From assembly GCF_029255185.1 (NCBI RefSeq), contig NZ_JAPUVO010000119.1, forward strand, positions 1 to 64,000: DNA of 64,000 nt. Reading direction: 5' to 3'. The position numbers and the translations under genes are program-made. Every line of letters begins with the position of its first letter. Positions within the stretch are counted from its first letter, which is position 1. The notes below the pieces were generated by a model. It worked only from the letters and a program-made list of their open reading frames with translations. It did no database searches and was not told the DNA's origin. The stretch is from Propionivibrio sp. Lineage in GTDB: Bacteria > Pseudomonadota > Gammaproteobacteria > Burkholderiales > Rhodocyclaceae. This document shows positions 35,271-46,461 of the stretch, one piece after another.

Positions 35271-37682
35271 ATGTCCACCAATCTTCTCCTTTCTGCCGAG
35301 TCTGTTGAACTGCCCCTGCTGCCCCTGCGCGACGTGGTGGTTTTCCCGCACATGGTGATTCCGCTCTTTGTCGGGCGGCCAAAATCGATCAAGGCGCTTG
35401 AAGTGGCCATGGCCGCCGGCAAGTCCATTATGCTCATTGCGCAGAAGCTGGCCGTCAAGGACGAACCCGAAGCCGAGGATCTCTATAGCATCGGTTGCGT
35501 GGCCAATATTCTGCAAATGCTGAAGTTGCCTGACGGTACCGTCAAGGTTCTGGTCGAGGGAACGCGGCGTGCCTACATCGATTCGATTGAATCGCGCGAG
35601 CAAATGTTTGTCGCCATCGCGCGACCGCTCGCCGAAGAGGACGGCGTTGATCACGAAGTCGAAGGCCTGCGCCGCGCCGTCATCTCGCAATTTGACCAGT
35701 ACGTCAAGCTCAACAAGAAAATTCCTCCGGAAATCCTGACCTCGATTGCCGGTATCGAAGAAGCCGGTCGCCTGGCCGATACCATCGCCGCACACCTGCC
35801 ACTCAAACTTGAGCAGAAGCAGGAAGTACTCGAAATGTTCGAGATTCGGCCGCGTATCGAGCGCCTGCTTTCACAGCTTGAAACTGAAATCGATATCCTG
35901 CAGGTCGAGAAGCGCATCCGTGGTCGCGTCAAGCGTCAGATGGAGAAGAGCCAGCGTGAGTATTATCTCAACGAGCAAGTCAAGGCGATCCAGAAAGAAC
36001 TTGGTGAGGGCGAAGACGGTGCCGATTTTGACGAGCTCGAGAAAAAGGTCAAGGCCGCTGGCATGAGCAAGGAAGGGCTGGCCAAGGCGCAGTCCGAACT
36101 CAAGAAGCTCAAGCTGATGTCGCCGATGTCGGCGGAGGCCTCGGTTGTGCGCAATTTCATCGAAACGCTGATCAACCTGCCATGGCGCAAGAAAACGCGC
36201 ATCAGCAAGGATCTGGCCGAGGCGGGAAAGGTTCTCGACCGGGATCACTGGGGGCTGGAGAAGGTCAAGGAACGCATCATCGAGTATCTTGCCGTGCAAC
36301 AGCGTGTAGACAAGCTCAAGGCGCCCATCCTATGTCTGGTCGGGCCTCCTGGTGTTGGCAAGACCTCGCTTGGCCAGTCGATCGCCAGCGCCACCGGCCG
36401 CAAGTTCGTTCGCATGAGCCTGGGCGGCGTGCGCGACGAAGCCGAGATTCGCGGCCATCGCCGTACCTACATCGGTTCGATGCCGGGAAAAATACTACAG
36501 AACATGACCAAGGTTGGGGTCAAGAACCCGCTCTTCCTGCTCGATGAAGTCGACAAAATGGGGCAGGACTTCCGTGGCGATCCGAGTTCGGCGCTGCTTG
36601 AGGTGCTCGACCCCGAGCAGAATTCGACCTTTGTCGATCACTACGTTGAAGTCGAATATGACCTCTCGGAAGTGATGTTTGTGGCCACCGCCAATACGAT
36701 GAACATCCCGGCGCCGTTGCTTGATCGCATGGAAGTGATTCGCCTCTCGGGCTACACCGAGGACGAAAAGATCAACATCGCCCGTCGTTATCTGCTGCCC
36801 AAACAGATGAAAAGCAACGGCCTGAAGAAGACCGAACTGACCGTCGCCGAGAGCGCCTTGCGTGACATCGTCCGCTACTACACACGCGAAGCCGGCGTGC
36901 GTTCGCTTGAGCGCGATATTTCGAAGATCTGCCGCAAGGTGGTGAAGACCTTGTTGCTCAAGAAGAGCCAGACCAAGCTGGCGGTGAGCACGCGCAATCT
37001 CGACAAATTCCTAGGTGTTCGTCGTTACAACTTCGGCATGGCCGAGCGCGAAAATCAGGTCGGACAAGTGACTGGTCTGGCGTGGACGGAAGTGGGCGGC
37101 GAGTTGCTGACCATCGAATCGGTCGTGCTGCCTGGCAAGGGCAAAACGATCTGTACCGGCAAGCTCGGTGAGGTGATGCAGGAGTCGATTCAGGCCGCCC
37201 TGTCGGTGGTCAGAAAACGCTCCCGCTCATTGGGCATTGCCGACGATTTCTACCAGAAGAGCGACATCCACATCCATTTGCCCGAAGGCGCTATTCCCAA
37301 GGATGGTCCTTCGGCCGGTGTCGGCATTTGCACGGCGCTGGTTTCTGTGCTGACCGGGATTCCGGTGTATTGCGATGTGGCGATGACCGGTGAGATCACC
37401 CTGCGCGGTGAAGTGTTGCCGATTGGCGGGCTCAAGGAGAAACTCCTGGCTGCGGTTCGCGGTGGTCTGGGGCGCGTGCTGATTCCCGAAGAAAATGTCC
37501 GGGACCTGGCCGAAATTCCGGACAACATCAAGAACAAGCTGGAAATCATTCCGGTCAAATGGATTGATCAGGTGTTTGAGTTAGCGCTGGAACGTCTGCC
37601 ACAAGCACTGCCGGAACCAGAGCTGGCGCCCGTCGTTGCCGGAGCCGAGAACGTGTCTGCACAATCCCTCGTTACTCATTGA
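35271..37682 (+). CDS. lon: ATP-dependent protease Lon
   Basis: A homo-oligomeric AAA+ serine protease for damaged and regulatory proteins. It has the N-terminal Lon domain (LPLLPLRDVVVFPHMVIPLFVG), Walker A GPPGVGKTS and Walker B LFLLDEVDKMG, and the protease domain with the catalytic Ser in PKDGPSAGVGI and Lys in GGLKEKLLAA. About 803 residues. ATG 35271 is preferred to an adjacent in-frame TTG at 35268. Confidence 0.97.
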   Translation: MSTNLLLSAESVELPLLPLRDVVVFPHMVIPLFVGRPKSIKALEVAMAAGKSIMLIAQKLAVKDEPEAEDLYSIGCVANILQMLKLPDGTVKVLVEGTRRAYIDSIESREQMFVAIARPLAEEDGVDHEVEGLRRAVISQFDQYVKLNKKIPPEILTSIAGIEEAGRLADTIAAHLPLKLEQKQEVLEMFEIRPRIERLLSQLETEIDILQVEKRIRGRVKRQMEKSQREYYLNEQVKAIQKELGEGEDGADFDELEKKVKAAGMSKEGLAKAQSELKKLKLMSPMSAEASVVRNFIETLINLPWRKKTRISKDLAEAGKVLDRDHWGLEKVKERIIEYLAVQQRVDKLKAPILCLVGPPGVGKTSLGQSIASATGRKFVRMSLGGVRDEAEIRGHRRTYIGSMPGKILQNMTKVGVKNPLFLLDEVDKMGQDFRGDPSSALLEVLDPEQNSTFVDHYVEVEYDLSEVMFVATANTMNIPAPLLDRMEVIRLSGYTEDEKINIARRYLLPKQMKSNGLKKTELTVAESALRDIVRYYTREAGVRSLERDISKICRKVVKTLLLKKSQTKLAVSTRNLDKFLGVRRYNFGMAERENQVGQVTGLAWTEVGGELLTIESVVLPGKGKTICTGKLGEVMQESIQAALSVVRKRSRSLGIADDFYQKSDIHIHLPEGAIPKDGPSAGVGICTALVSVLTGIPVYCDVAMTGEITLRGEVLPIGGLKEKLLAAVRGGLGRVLIPEENVRDLAEIPDNIKNKLEIIPVKWIDQVFELALERLPQALPEPELAPVVAGAENVSAQSLVTH

Positions 37683-37695
37683 TTCAAAATCGAAG

Positions 37696-37735
37696 TATGC
37701 CGGGAGCAAGTCTTTTGGCATATTCGTTATTTTTC
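37696..37735 (+). terminator. Weak terminator candidate after lon
   Basis: TATGCC and GGCATA pair across a 15-base loop and are followed by a T-rich tract (TTATTTTTCTTT). The stem is short and AT-rich, so the support is modest. Confidence 0.35.
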
Positions 37736-37764
37736 TTTAGCTCATAAAATTCTCCAGAACCCCC

Positions 37765-37794
37765 TTGACACAAGCTTTTCAGCCTTGTTATAAG
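37765..37794 (+). promoter_or_regulatory. Promoter of hupB
   Basis: A perfect TTGACA (37765-37770) and TATAAG (37789-37794) are separated by 18 bases. Transcription would begin near 37801, about 38 bases before the hupB start, giving the gene its own strong promoter as usual for HU. Confidence 0.75.
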
Positions 37795-37838
37795 GTTCTT
37801 GCAGTGCTTCCAGTTCTTCCACTATTTAAGGGGACATC

Positions 37839-38111
37839 GTGAACAAATCTGAAATGATTGATCAAATCGCCAAGTCTGCTGATCTGTCCAAGGCTGCCGC
37901 CGGGCGTGCGCTTGATGCAACGATTGCCGCTGTGAAGACCTCACTGAAAAAAGGTGGGATGGTAACGCTGGTCGGATTTGGAACCTTTTATGTTAGCAAA
38001 CGCGCTGCCCGTACCGGTCGCAATCCACGCACAGGCAGCGCGATCAAGATCAAGGCGGCCAAAGTGCCCAAGTTTCGCCCTGGCAAAGGGCTCAAGGATG
38101 CTGTAAGCTAG
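37839..38111 (+). CDS. hupB: DNA-binding protein HU-beta
   Basis: A 90-residue histone-like protein that bends DNA. The start [26 protein letters not shown] and the arm signature [21 protein letters not shown] are diagnostic. It uses GTG as start, preceded by AAGGGG. Its position after lon matches many proteobacteria. Confidence 0.96.
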   Translation: MNKSEMIDQIAKSADLSKAAAGRALDATIAAVKTSLKKGGMVTLVGFGTFYVSKRAARTGRNPRTGSAIKIKAAKVPKFRPGKGLKDAVS

Positions 38112-38133
38112 CGGGCTTCGTGTTTCGCGACAC

Positions 38134-38209
38134 GGGTGCTTAGCTCAGTTGGTAGAGCGCTAGCCTTACAAGCTGGATGTCGGCGGTTCGAGCCCGTCAG
38201 CACCCACCA
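38134..38209 (+). tRNA. tRNA-Val (anticodon TAC)
   Basis: A 76-base tRNA: acceptor GGGTGCT/AGCACCC, anticodon stem CTAGC/GCTGG with loop CTTACAA (anticodon TAC), T-arm GGCGG-TTCGAGC-CCGTC and encoded CCA. It follows hupB by 22 bases. Confidence 0.97.
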
Positions 38210-38232
38210 TTTCAAAAAATCACCGCAGATCA

Positions 38233-38267
38233 AAAACCCAGACGCCGAAAGGCTTGCTGGGTTTTCC
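38233..38267 (+). terminator. Terminator after tRNA-Val
   Basis: AAAACCCAG pairs with CTGGGTTTT, with an inner GCC-GAAA-GGC helix; the T-run is part of the right arm. It would end the hupB/tRNA-Val transcript. Confidence 0.6.
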
Positions 38268-38350
38268 TTGACCATGCTTCGGATCTCGAATCAAGCGTGG
38301 AACTGTGGAATTAGCAATAATCCCGAATTTGTATTATCTTTCGGACGTTC

Positions 38351-39016
38351 ATGATTTTCTTGACGTCGATGACTACAAAACAATCCGGGCGAACGGTGCC
38401 AACAGTCTATCTGATTGATGATGATCCGGTGGTCACGTTCCTGCTTGGTGATATTGTAGAATCCGTCAGTCTGCCGTACGTCGCTTTCAACAGTGCGCTT
38501 AAGTTTCTCGAGCAGGATCTGGACGGCCTCCAGGGCTGCATTGTCAGCGATGTGCGCATGCCCGAATTGAGCGGTCTGGAACTTCAGGACGAACTGCGCC
38601 GACGCGGCGTCAACCTGCCGATCATTTTCATTTCGGCCTACGCCGAGGTGCTTTCAGTGGTGCGTGCCATGCGTGGTGGCGCCCTCGACTTTTTTCAGAA
38701 ACCCTTCTCTTCGCAGGATCTGATCGAGCGCATTCAAGATGGCCTTCGTATCGACCGTGAGCGCTCGGAACTGCTGGCACGAAATCGCAAGATCGGCGAA
38801 CGCATGGCACTTTTGACGCCGCGCGAGAAAGACGTTCTGCAAGGCATCTTCGAAGGCAAGCTGACCAAGGTGATTGCCGACGAGCTTGGGATTGGCGTCC
38901 GCACGGCCGAAACCTATCGTCATTTGATTATGCGCAAGCTGGAAGCTGGCTCGATCGCTGAGCTCGTGCGCATCGTTGTCGAGGCCATGCCGAAGCGAAG
39001 CGTCGTCGCTCAGTAA
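38351..39016 (+). CDS. FixJ/NarL-type response regulator
   Basis: Receiver domain (VYLIDDDP, phospho-acceptor Asp in CIVSDVRMPELSG, Lys in FFQKPF) followed by a LuxR-type HTH (LTPREKDVLQGIFEGK to TAETYRHLIMRKL). 221 residues from ATG 38351; a second ATG at 38369 is possible. It converges on the large hybrid kinase gene with 31 bases between stops, and may be its output regulator. Its target genes are unknown. Confidence 0.88.
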   Translation: MIFLTSMTTKQSGRTVPTVYLIDDDPVVTFLLGDIVESVSLPYVAFNSALKFLEQDLDGLQGCIVSDVRMPELSGLELQDELRRRGVNLPIIFISAYAEVLSVVRAMRGGALDFFQKPFSSQDLIERIQDGLRIDRERSELLARNRKIGERMALLTPREKDVLQGIFEGKLTKVIADELGIGVRTAETYRHLIMRKLEAGSIAELVRIVVEAMPKRSVVAQ

Positions 39017-39047
39017 TTGGGTTACTGTTGTCGAACCGCTGCACCGT

Positions 39048-42000
39048 CTAGCAGCGATCCTTATCTACCTGGATCGTCTTCAGATCATCGATCAGCCCTT
39101 GCAATCGAGGTGCCAGCGTGGTGTAACACTGTTCAATCACTTCCCGCCCGTTTTTGTGGCGAATCGAGGTGAGCAGCGCGGTGGTCAATTCGGCTACCTG
39201 AGTCGCACCGATGAGGCCGGTGGAGCCTTTTAGTGAATGGGCCAGTTGCTCGGCACTGTCCATTTCACCGACGGCCAGCGCAGCGGCAATTTTCTCTCCA
39301 TCACGTTCATGGTTGCGCACAAATAGACTAATGACATGGGCGTATTTATCTTCGTTGCCGCGTAGCCGTCCTAGCCCTTTTTCAAAATCAAGGCCGGCCA
39401 CTGTCGCCAGCCGCTGTTTCAATGCATTGTGTTGCGTCGGCGAGCTTTCTCCGGTGTCGGCAGGAGCGGGGCTTGCGGCGCTGTCGGTGCGCGGCAGCCA
39501 CTTGCACAGGATGGCGTAGAGCGTATCCGGGTCAACCGGCTTGGTGATGAAATCATTCATTCCAGCCGCCAGGCAGTTGCGCTTGTCTTCGTCGAAGGCA
39601 TTGGCCGTCATCGCCAGAATGGGTATCGCCGATCTGCCGGGCATCTGGCGGATCGCTTGAGTCGCTTCAAGGCCGTTCATTACCGGCATTTGCACGTCCA
39701 TCAGGACCAGGTCGTAGGCGGTGATACGTATTTTTTCGATGGCTTCCTGACCGTTCTGGGCGGTATCCACCTGCAGACCGACGCCATGCAGCAGTAACTG
39801 CGCGACCTCGAGATTGACCTCGACATCATCAACAAGCAGGACTTTTGAGCCAGCGAAATTGCGCCGCAAGATATCATCATTGCGACCTATATTCTGAACG
39901 TCCGCCTGCGGCATGAAGCCGACAGCACGCTTGAGTCGGGCAGTGAACCAGAAAGTGCTGCCACGCTGGCATTCGCTGGTGACGCCGACGTCACCGCCCA
40001 TGAGTTGTGCCAGCCGGCGAGTGATGGCTAGCCCCAGGCCGGTGCCGCCGTATTTTCGTGTGGTCGACGAGTCAGCCTGTTCGAAGGCTTGAAACAGGCT
40101 GGGCAGTTTCTCGGCGGCGATCCCAACGCCGCTATCTTGTGCCTCAAGGCGGACGAGAAGCCCTTCGTCATTTTCTGCAAGCAGAATGGCGCGCAGAGTA
40201 ATTTTTCCGTGCTCGGTGAATTTGACGGCGTTGCCGGCGTAGTTGAGTAGCGCTTGACGCAGGCGGCTCGGGTCGCCGCGTAACCATAGCGGCGTGCTGC
40301 CCAGTTCCAGAATGACCTGCAGGCGTTTTTCACTCGCCTGGTTGGCGATCATCGAACGCACACTATCAAAGACGGAAGAGAGGCTGAAGTCGGTCTCCTC
40401 AAGCGTCATCTTGTTGGCCTCGATCTTTGAGAGGTCGAGAATGTTGTTGATCAGTCCGAGCAGATGAACGGCGGCGCTATCGATCTTGAGCAACCGGTCG
40501 AGTTGCTTGGACGTTGGCTCGCTGTTACGCAGTAAGTGCGTCAGGCCGACGATGGCATTCATCGGTGTGCGAATTTCATGGCTCATATTGGCCAGGAATG
40601 AACTCTTGGCGATGTTGGCGGCTTCCGCCTTGATGGTGGCCTCGGCCAGTTGCGCCGTGCGCTCCTTGACCACGTCTTCGAGATGGAAGCGGTAGTTGTC
40701 GAGCTCTTTGCCTAGACGTGTCTTCTCGGTGATGTCTTCCTGGACCGCCACATAGTGCGAGATGCTACCGTCGGCCTGTCGGATCGGGGCAACATTTGAA
40801 AATTCGATGAACTGGCTGCCGTCCTTGCGCTGATTGTAAATTTTTCCCTTCCAGTGTTCGCCATTCGTAAGTGCTGCCCACATCGCCGTGAAGGACTCGG
40901 GCGGTGTCATGCCCGAACTGAGGAAGCGCGGGTTCTGCCCGATCGCCTCTTCCGGGCTGTAACCGGTGTGGGCAACAAAAGCTTCATTGACAAACTCGAT
41001 GCGCGCCTGCGGATCGGTGATGACGACGGCCTCGGGGCTTTGTCGGATCGCTTCCGATAGCAGCCGCAGGTGTTGTTCGGTTTTTTTGCGTTGCGTGATG
41101 TCGCGCAGGGTGGCGGTGAAAAATATGCCATCAGTAACCTCCCAGCGGGTCAGCGAAAGTTCGATATCAATTTCGCTGCCGTCTTTGCGCAACGCGGTGA
41201 GCTCGACTACTTTTCCGCTCGCCAGAAGCTCGCCATCGTTCGAAAGGAAATTAAGAGCGGTACGATGGGTCTGGCGGTAGCGTTGCGGAATCAATTTATC
41301 TAGCCGCTGGCCGACAATCTCTGCGCTGCTATAACCGAAAATCTTTTCAGCGCTTGGATTCCAGGCGACGATGATTCCTGTGCTATCAGCGTTGACCAGC
41401 GCGTCGTTGGACGACTGGGTGACGGCTTCGTGGCGCGCGACGCTGCTACGCAGGGCGGCTTCGGCTTGGCGCAGGGCCTCGTTCTGCCGTGTCAATTCGT
41501 CCTGCTTGCTCTTGAGTTGGACGTTGGCGACATTGAGCGCCATTTCATGCATTTTGCGCGGCGTGATGTCCTGTGCCGTGCCGATCAGGTAGTCGAGATG
41601 ACCGTTGGGCCGGCGCACCCCCTTGACGTCGGCAATGATGAAAATGACCGAGCCGTTCTTGCGGACCAGGCGTTGTTCAAAGCTAACGTTGTCGGTTTCG
41701 CCACGACTAAGCTTCAGGAGCTGAGCGAAACTGTGCTCGTAGTCATCGGGATACGTAACATCCATAAAAGTTTTGGCACTCAACTCTTCACGCGTGTAGC
41801 CGGTGAGCGTACAGCACTGGTCGTTAAATCTGAGTAATCGTTGAGATTTTGGAGAGGCGATCATCATGCTGACGAAAGGCAATGTGAAAAAATTATTGAG
41901 CAACTGGTCGGCCTCAGCTTTTTCTGCCAGCAGGGATAGGTATTTGGTGTGGTCGCGCTGACGCCAAAGCATGAGTAGGGCAGCCATGATGCTCAGAATA

Positions 42001-43181
42001 GCGGCGAGTACGATGGCTCCGATCCACAGCAGGTTTCGCCTCATCGGCGTTAGCACTTCATCGCGGTCGATTTTGGCGAGCAGATGCCAAGAGGTTCCAG
42101 CGATCGTTCGGTGGGCGGCGAGCACCTGAACCTGGCGATAATCGATGCCGGACACGACGCCGGTCGTATTGCCTAGCATCGTGCGGACTACGGGAATGTC
42201 GTTACGGGCTAGCGGGCTGTGCTGTCCGGCTGGCGAATTATCGGCGTGGCGCCGTGGGCTAAGGTAGGTGATATTGTCGTCCTTATTCTGCACCAGCAGG
42301 GTTTCTCCGCTCGGACTGAGGCTTGGCCATTGCTCAAGATAGGGGAAGACCTGCTGATTGAGGTCGGCGCAGGTCACGACAAAGCCGGTCAGCACACGCA
42401 CTTCCTTCTCCGACTGAAACAGGGGGGCGACAAAGCTGATGATTGTTGTGCCTTCCTTGTCGATCGACAGTTCGTCGTGTTCTATCCGGGCGCCAGCGGC
42501 AACCTTGGCCAATAGCGCTTTTGTTTCGCTGGTGATGCGTAATGGATCACCAGAGTTGACAACGACTTCGCCGCGCGAGTCGAGCAAGGTCACCGACGTG
42601 TAGTGATTGGCCCTGCGGATGGCGGAGAAATTACTACTAAGCATCTGGCGCAACCTCGGATTCCCACTCTTTTGCAGCGCCATAACCTGTTCCGGTAAGT
42701 CGCTTATGCTCATGATCACTTCGAGATCAGCTTTGCGCTCGTGCAGCCAGTTCTCGATCTGATCTGCCTGCAGCCGGGCAATGGCATTCAGGTTGGCGAA
42801 AGTTTCCTGTTCAATCTGTGCAGTGCGCAGTCTGACGTACATCGTTCCGAGTAGTGGTACACAGAGCGAGAGGGCAAGAAAGCCCAGGAGTAGATAGCGG
42901 TTTTTGTAGGGGGTGACAGAAGAGTTTTCGCTTGCGGTGGTGTTACTGACGGAGGTCACCAAATTACGGTTTAGCACGAGATACAGCAGTCCGCCAGAGA
43001 CAAAGACAAAGAGTAGTTGCGGGATAAGCGCGATGAGATGTCTTGTGTCAGGGGAAAAATTGTGAGCCAGCAGGTCAGTGCCCATGACCAGGATCGTGGC
43101 CAGAAGAACATAAAGCAGGGCAATGCTCGCCGACGCTCCCGGCATGATCCGGCTAAGGATATGTTGCTTAAGTGAATTCAC
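39048..43181 (-). CDS. Hybrid sensor histidine kinase with Cache-like sensor, three PAS domains, receiver and Hpt
   Basis: About 1377 residues. Helices lie near 17-36, 48-70 and 95-116, with a periplasmic Cache-type sensor at about 120-380 and a further helix at 384-406. Three PAS domains follow (about 425-545, 580-700, 705-820). The kinase core has His868 (NMSHEIRTP) and an ATPase domain (GGTGLGLAI). A receiver has Asp1162 (LVLMDVQMP) and an Hpt domain His1315 (LAHSLKGS). The open frame continues 127 codons upstream, but that part is out of frame inside cheW. GTG 43181 with AAAGG upstream is the likely start. It closes the chemosensory cluster, suggesting shared input or regulation. Confidence 0.87.
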   Translation of the reverse strand: MNSLKQHILSRIMPGASASIALLYVLLATILVMGTDLLAHNFSPDTRHLIALIPQLLFVFVSGGLLYLVLNRNLVTSVSNTTASENSSVTPYKNRYLLLGFLALSLCVPLLGTMYVRLRTAQIEQETFANLNAIARLQADQIENWLHERKADLEVIMSISDLPEQVMALQKSGNPRLRQMLSSNFSAIRRANHYTSVTLLDSRGEVVVNSGDPLRITSETKALLAKVAAGARIEHDELSIDKEGTTIISFVAPLFQSEKEVRVLTGFVVTCADLNQQVFPYLEQWPSLSPSGETLLVQNKDDNITYLSPRRHADNSPAGQHSPLARNDIPVVRTMLGNTTGVVSGIDYRQVQVLAAHRTIAGTSWHLLAKIDRDEVLTPMRRNLLWIGAIVLAAILSIMAALLMLWRQRDHTKYLSLLAEKAEADQLLNNFFTLPFVSMMIASPKSQRLLRFNDQCCTLTGYTREELSAKTFMDVTYPDDYEHSFAQLLKLSRGETDNVSFEQRLVRKNGSVIFIIADVKGVRRPNGHLDYLIGTAQDITPRKMHEMALNVANVQLKSKQDELTRQNEALRQAEAALRSSVARHEAVTQSSNDALVNADSTGIIVAWNPSAEKIFGYSSAEIVGQRLDKLIPQRYRQTHRTALNFLSNDGELLASGKVVELTALRKDGSEIDIELSLTRWEVTDGIFFTATLRDITQRKKTEQHLRLLSEAIRQSPEAVVITDPQARIEFVNEAFVAHTGYSPEEAIGQNPRFLSSGMTPPESFTAMWAALTNGEHWKGKIYNQRKDGSQFIEFSNVAPIRQADGSISHYVAVQEDITEKTRLGKELDNYRFHLEDVVKERTAQLAEATIKAEAANIAKSSFLANMSHEIRTPMNAIVGLTHLLRNSEPTSKQLDRLLKIDSAAVHLLGLINNILDLSKIEANKMTLEETDFSLSSVFDSVRSMIANQASEKRLQVILELGSTPLWLRGDPSRLRQALLNYAGNAVKFTEHGKITLRAILLAENDEGLLVRLEAQDSGVGIAAEKLPSLFQAFEQADSSTTRKYGGTGLGLAITRRLAQLMGGDVGVTSECQRGSTFWFTARLKRAVGFMPQADVQNIGRNDDILRRNFAGSKVLLVDDVEVNLEVAQLLLHGVGLQVDTAQNGQEAIEKIRITAYDLVLMDVQMPVMNGLEATQAIRQMPGRSAIPILAMTANAFDEDKRNCLAAGMNDFITKPVDPDTLYAILCKWLPRTDSAASPAPADTGESSPTQHNALKQRLATVAGLDFEKGLGRLRGNEDKYAHVISLFVRNHERDGEKIAAALAVGEMDSAEQLAHSLKGSTGLIGATQVAELTTALLTSIRHKNGREVIEQCYTTLAPRLQGLIDDLKTIQVDKDRC

Positions 43182-43191
43182 TCGCCAACCT

Positions 43192-43740
43192 TTATGACGT
43201 AGCAATATTTGCGGCAGCCACGCCATCCTCCGTTCCAGTGAGCTGGGCGATTTCCTCAATTGACAGGACCATGTTGATATTGAGAATGATGACGAACTTG
43301 CCGGCGACCTTGCCCATGCCGAAGATGAAGTCGGCGCGGATGCGGGCGCCGAAGGTCGGCGGCGGTTCGATCTCGCTGCCCGGAATGTCGAGCACCTCCG
43401 AAACCGCATCGACCATGATGCCGATGTCGTGACGCATCTCCTCATCCGTGACCTCAACGATAACGATGCAGGTCCGCCGGCCCAATTCGGCCGACTTGCC
43501 GCCGAAGCGTGCCGAGAGGTCAATGACCGGTACGACGCTGCCGCGCAGGTTGATGACACCACGAATGAAGTCCGGCATCATCGGAATCTCGGTCAGATTG
43601 CCGTATTCGATGATCTCCTTGACGTTGAGAATGCCGACGGCGAACATTTCGCCGCCGAGTGCGAAGGTCAGGTACTGGGAAGGCGCTTCGACTACCTTGA
43701 CGGCGACGGCCTCTCCCTTGGTGTGCACGAGTTGTCCCAT
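43192..43740 (-). CDS. cheW: Chemotaxis coupling protein CheW
   Basis: Links receptors to CheA. The 182-residue protein has the typical CheW blocks [40 protein letters not shown] and [16 protein letters not shown]. It lies nine bases after the receptor gene and ten before the hybrid kinase start. Confidence 0.95.
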   Translation of the reverse strand: MGQLVHTKGEAVAVKVVEAPSQYLTFALGGEMFAVGILNVKEIIEYGNLTEIPMMPDFIRGVINLRGSVVPVIDLSARFGGKSAELGRRTCIVIVEVTDEEMRHDIGIMVDAVSEVLDIPGSEIEPPPTFGARIRADFIFGMGKVAGKFVIILNINMVLSIEEIAQLTGTEDGVAAANIATS

Positions 43741-43749
43741 GATGGTTCC

Positions 43750-46458
43750 TTAAAAGCGCTCGAAGTCACCGTCGTGGATTTGCACAGTCCCCATCCGCGA
43801 ACTTCCCGCCGCCATGCTGCGGGCGGGTGGCGCAGGCTTATGTGTGCTGCGTGTAGTACGCGCGCCATGATCGAGCTTAAAGAAGGTCATGGTCTGTTGA
43901 AGTTCGCTGGCCTGGGCACCGAGTTCTTCGGCAGTGGCGGCGAGTTCCTCGGAGGCCGACGCATTCTGCTGCGTGGTTTGGTTGAGCTGACCCATGGCGC
44001 CGTTGATCTGGGCGACACCGGAGCTTTGTTCCTGGCTGGCTGAGGCGATTTCCTGGACGAGGTCGGAGGTCTTGCGGATCGACGGCACCATTTCGGTGAG
44101 CAAGGCCCCGGCACGTTCGGCCTGTTTGACCGACGAGCTGGCGAGGTTGCCGATTTCCTGGGCAGCAATTTGTGAGCGTTCAGCCAGTTTTCGCACTTCG
44201 GCGGCGACGACGGCGAAGCCCTTGCCGTGATCGCCGGCACGCGCTGCTTCAATCGCCGCATTCAAGGCCAGCAGGTTGGTCTGGTAAGCGATGTCGTCGA
44301 TGATGCCGATCTTGCCGGCGATGCTCTTCATATCTTCGACCGTCTTGCTCACTGCGTCACCACCCTCGGCGGCCTCCTTGGCGGATTTGGACGCCATGCC
44401 GTCGGTTATTTTGGCATTCTCGGTGTTTTGCGAGATCGAGGCGGTCATCTGTTCCATCGACGAGGTGGTTTCCTCGACCGAGGCGGCTTGCTCGGATGAC
44501 GACTGGGAGAGCGACTGTGCGGTGGCCGAGACCTGGGCTGCGGCATTGGTCAGCGCGTCGGCGGCGGTGTTGATCTGGGTGATCGTTTCGCTGAGTTTGG
44601 CGATAGTATTGTTGATGGCGTCCTTGAGGGTGGCGAAGTCACCCTGATAGGCCTTGGTGATGGTCTGCGTCATGTCGCCATGTTCCATTGCCGCCAACAC
44701 GCGCTGTACCTCCTGAATCGGTGGAACGACATTGTTGAGAATGTCATTGACCCCATTCACCAACTGGTTCCAACCACCGACGAAGAGGTCGGCATTGGCA
44801 CGCTTTTCAAGTTCGCCCGCAGCAGCGCCTTTGATCAGAATGTCGGTCTGGGCAAGCAGGTCGCTCATCATTTTGACCATGTTATTGAGGTTGTTCTTGA
44901 TGATGTTGTACTGGCCCTTGTATTCGGTGGTGATGGCCGGCGGGATGATGCCCTTGGCGACCTTGTCGACGTAGTCGGCGGTGACGTTCATCGGATTGAC
45001 GATGTTGGTGATCGCTTCATTGACACCCTTGACAAGCTGGTTCCAACCGCCGACAAACATGTCGGCGTTGGCGCGCTTGTCGAGTTCGCCGTCGGCGGCA
45101 CCCTTGATGATAATGTCGGTCTGAGCAAGCAGGTCGCTCATCATCTTGACCATGTTATTGAGGTTATTTTTGATGATGTTGTACTGACCCTTGTATTCGG
45201 TGGTGATGACAGGCGGGATGATGCCCTTGGCGACCTTGTCGACGTAGTCGGCGGTGACGTTCATCGGATTGACGATGTTGGTGATCGCTTCATTGACGCC
45301 CGTGACGAGCTGGTTCCAGCCGCCGACAAACATGTCGGCGTTGGCACGCTTGTCGAGCTCGCCGTCGGCGGCACCCTTGATGATGATGTCGGTCTGAGCC
45401 AGAAGGTCGCTCATCATCTTGACCAGGTTGTTGAGGTTGCCCTTGATGATGTTGAAGTCACCGTTGTAGCTGTCGGTGATGATGGGTGGAATAACGCCTT
45501 TTGAAATGTCGTCGACATACCTGGCGGTGACGTTGAGCGGGCCGATCACGGCATCCAGGGTGTTGTTCACCCCAGTGACAACTTTCTGGAAATCGCCCTG
45601 GTGCTTGGAGGCATCAGCACGGGTGGCCAGGCGGCCTTCGACGGCAGCAGCGGACAGTGAGTCGGCGTCGGCGACCATGCGCTGAATCGCCGCCTGAATG
45701 GCTTCGATGGCCTTGGCCAACAGGCCGACTTCATCCCTGCTGCGAAAGTCCAGTTTAAAGTTGAGGTCGCCAACAGCCATTTTGTTTAAAGCATCGACCA
45801 GCTTGGCCGTCGGTCCGGTTATCGAACGGACGATCAGGAAGGCGAGAAGCAAAGTGATCAGCACTGCCCCTAAGGTTAAGCCGATAGCCAGTGTCCGTGT
45901 TGATTGAGCAAGGCTTTCAGCTTCGGCGCCCACTTTTTCGGAAAGTTCGAACTGGTAATCTGCGAACGCGTTGGTCTGTTTGAGATACTCGTTAAAAAGC
46001 GGTCGGTATTCGGTAGCAAAATATTTGGCAGCCTCGTCCCACTGTTTTGCCTTGACTTGTTCTTCAAACTTGACCATTACAATAGCATAGGCATGGCGTG
46101 CTTCAACAACCGCGGAGAGAGCGGCCTTGCCTTTGTCGCCATAACTGAGTTTGTTCAGGGACTCCATGATTGTGTTTACCCTCTTGCTCATTTCAAGACG
46201 GCGATCACTTTCAACGCGCGTTGTCTCATCGTTTTTATAAATCAGAATGTTGCGGTGAGCGCGGCCAACCGTGTTGATTGCGTCGACAATGTCGTTGGCC
46301 AGTTTGGTCTTGACGTTCTTGTCATTGACCAGAGAAGAGATTTCGGTTTGCAACTCGCTGACGCGGGTAATGCTGATGGCGGCGAGCACAATCATCAGGA
46401 TGAGCGTGACGGCGAAGCCGATGCCTAGGCGGACGCCGATTTTCAGATTCTTGAACAT
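43750..46458 (-). CDS. Methyl-accepting chemotaxis protein with tandem repeated HAMP-like modules
   Basis: A 902-residue receptor: membrane helix near 10-30, periplasmic four-helix sensor, second helix near 190-210 and a HAMP domain. Three tandem 91-residue modules follow (each with [23 protein letters not shown] and [14 protein letters not shown]), then a fourth partial one. The signalling tip has the conserved hairpin ([31 protein letters not shown]). The modules resemble poly-HAMP linkers. The C-terminal tail lacks an obvious CheR/CheB-binding pentapeptide. GGGAGG precedes the ATG. Coupled to cheA upstream and cheW downstream. Confidence 0.93.
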   Translation of the reverse strand: MFKNLKIGVRLGIGFAVTLILMIVLAAISITRVSELQTEISSLVNDKNVKTKLANDIVDAINTVGRAHRNILIYKNDETTRVESDRRLEMSKRVNTIMESLNKLSYGDKGKAALSAVVEARHAYAIVMVKFEEQVKAKQWDEAAKYFATEYRPLFNEYLKQTNAFADYQFELSEKVGAEAESLAQSTRTLAIGLTLGAVLITLLLAFLIVRSITGPTAKLVDALNKMAVGDLNFKLDFRSRDEVGLLAKAIEAIQAAIQRMVADADSLSAAAVEGRLATRADASKHQGDFQKVVTGVNNTLDAVIGPLNVTARYVDDISKGVIPPIITDSYNGDFNIIKGNLNNLVKMMSDLLAQTDIIIKGAADGELDKRANADMFVGGWNQLVTGVNEAITNIVNPMNVTADYVDKVAKGIIPPVITTEYKGQYNIIKNNLNNMVKMMSDLLAQTDIIIKGAADGELDKRANADMFVGGWNQLVKGVNEAITNIVNPMNVTADYVDKVAKGIIPPAITTEYKGQYNIIKNNLNNMVKMMSDLLAQTDILIKGAAAGELEKRANADLFVGGWNQLVNGVNDILNNVVPPIQEVQRVLAAMEHGDMTQTITKAYQGDFATLKDAINNTIAKLSETITQINTAADALTNAAAQVSATAQSLSQSSSEQAASVEETTSSMEQMTASISQNTENAKITDGMASKSAKEAAEGGDAVSKTVEDMKSIAGKIGIIDDIAYQTNLLALNAAIEAARAGDHGKGFAVVAAEVRKLAERSQIAAQEIGNLASSSVKQAERAGALLTEMVPSIRKTSDLVQEIASASQEQSSGVAQINGAMGQLNQTTQQNASASEELAATAEELGAQASELQQTMTFFKLDHGARTTRSTHKPAPPARSMAAGSSRMGTVQIHDGDFERF
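44755..45573 (-). repeat. Three tandem 273-bp repeats inside the receptor gene
   Basis: Units run 45301-45573, 45028-45300 and 44755-45027, each exactly 91 codons. The last two are very close to identical in DNA; the first is more diverged in its 5' half. Such identity within one gene allows copy-number change by recombination without breaking the frame. Confidence 0.85.
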
Positions 46459-46461
46459 GAT

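Noticed and set aside
43182-43562. 127 extra N-terminal codons on the hybrid kinase frame
   Set aside because: They are an antiphase reading of cheW; the sequence is Arg/Ser-rich and unlike a sensor. GTG 43181 with a ribosome site is a better start.
44680-45504. A 274-codon plus-strand frame opposite the receptor repeats, itself repetitive
   Set aside because: It mirrors the tandem modules of the receptor gene; the coding strand has the clear chemoreceptor features.
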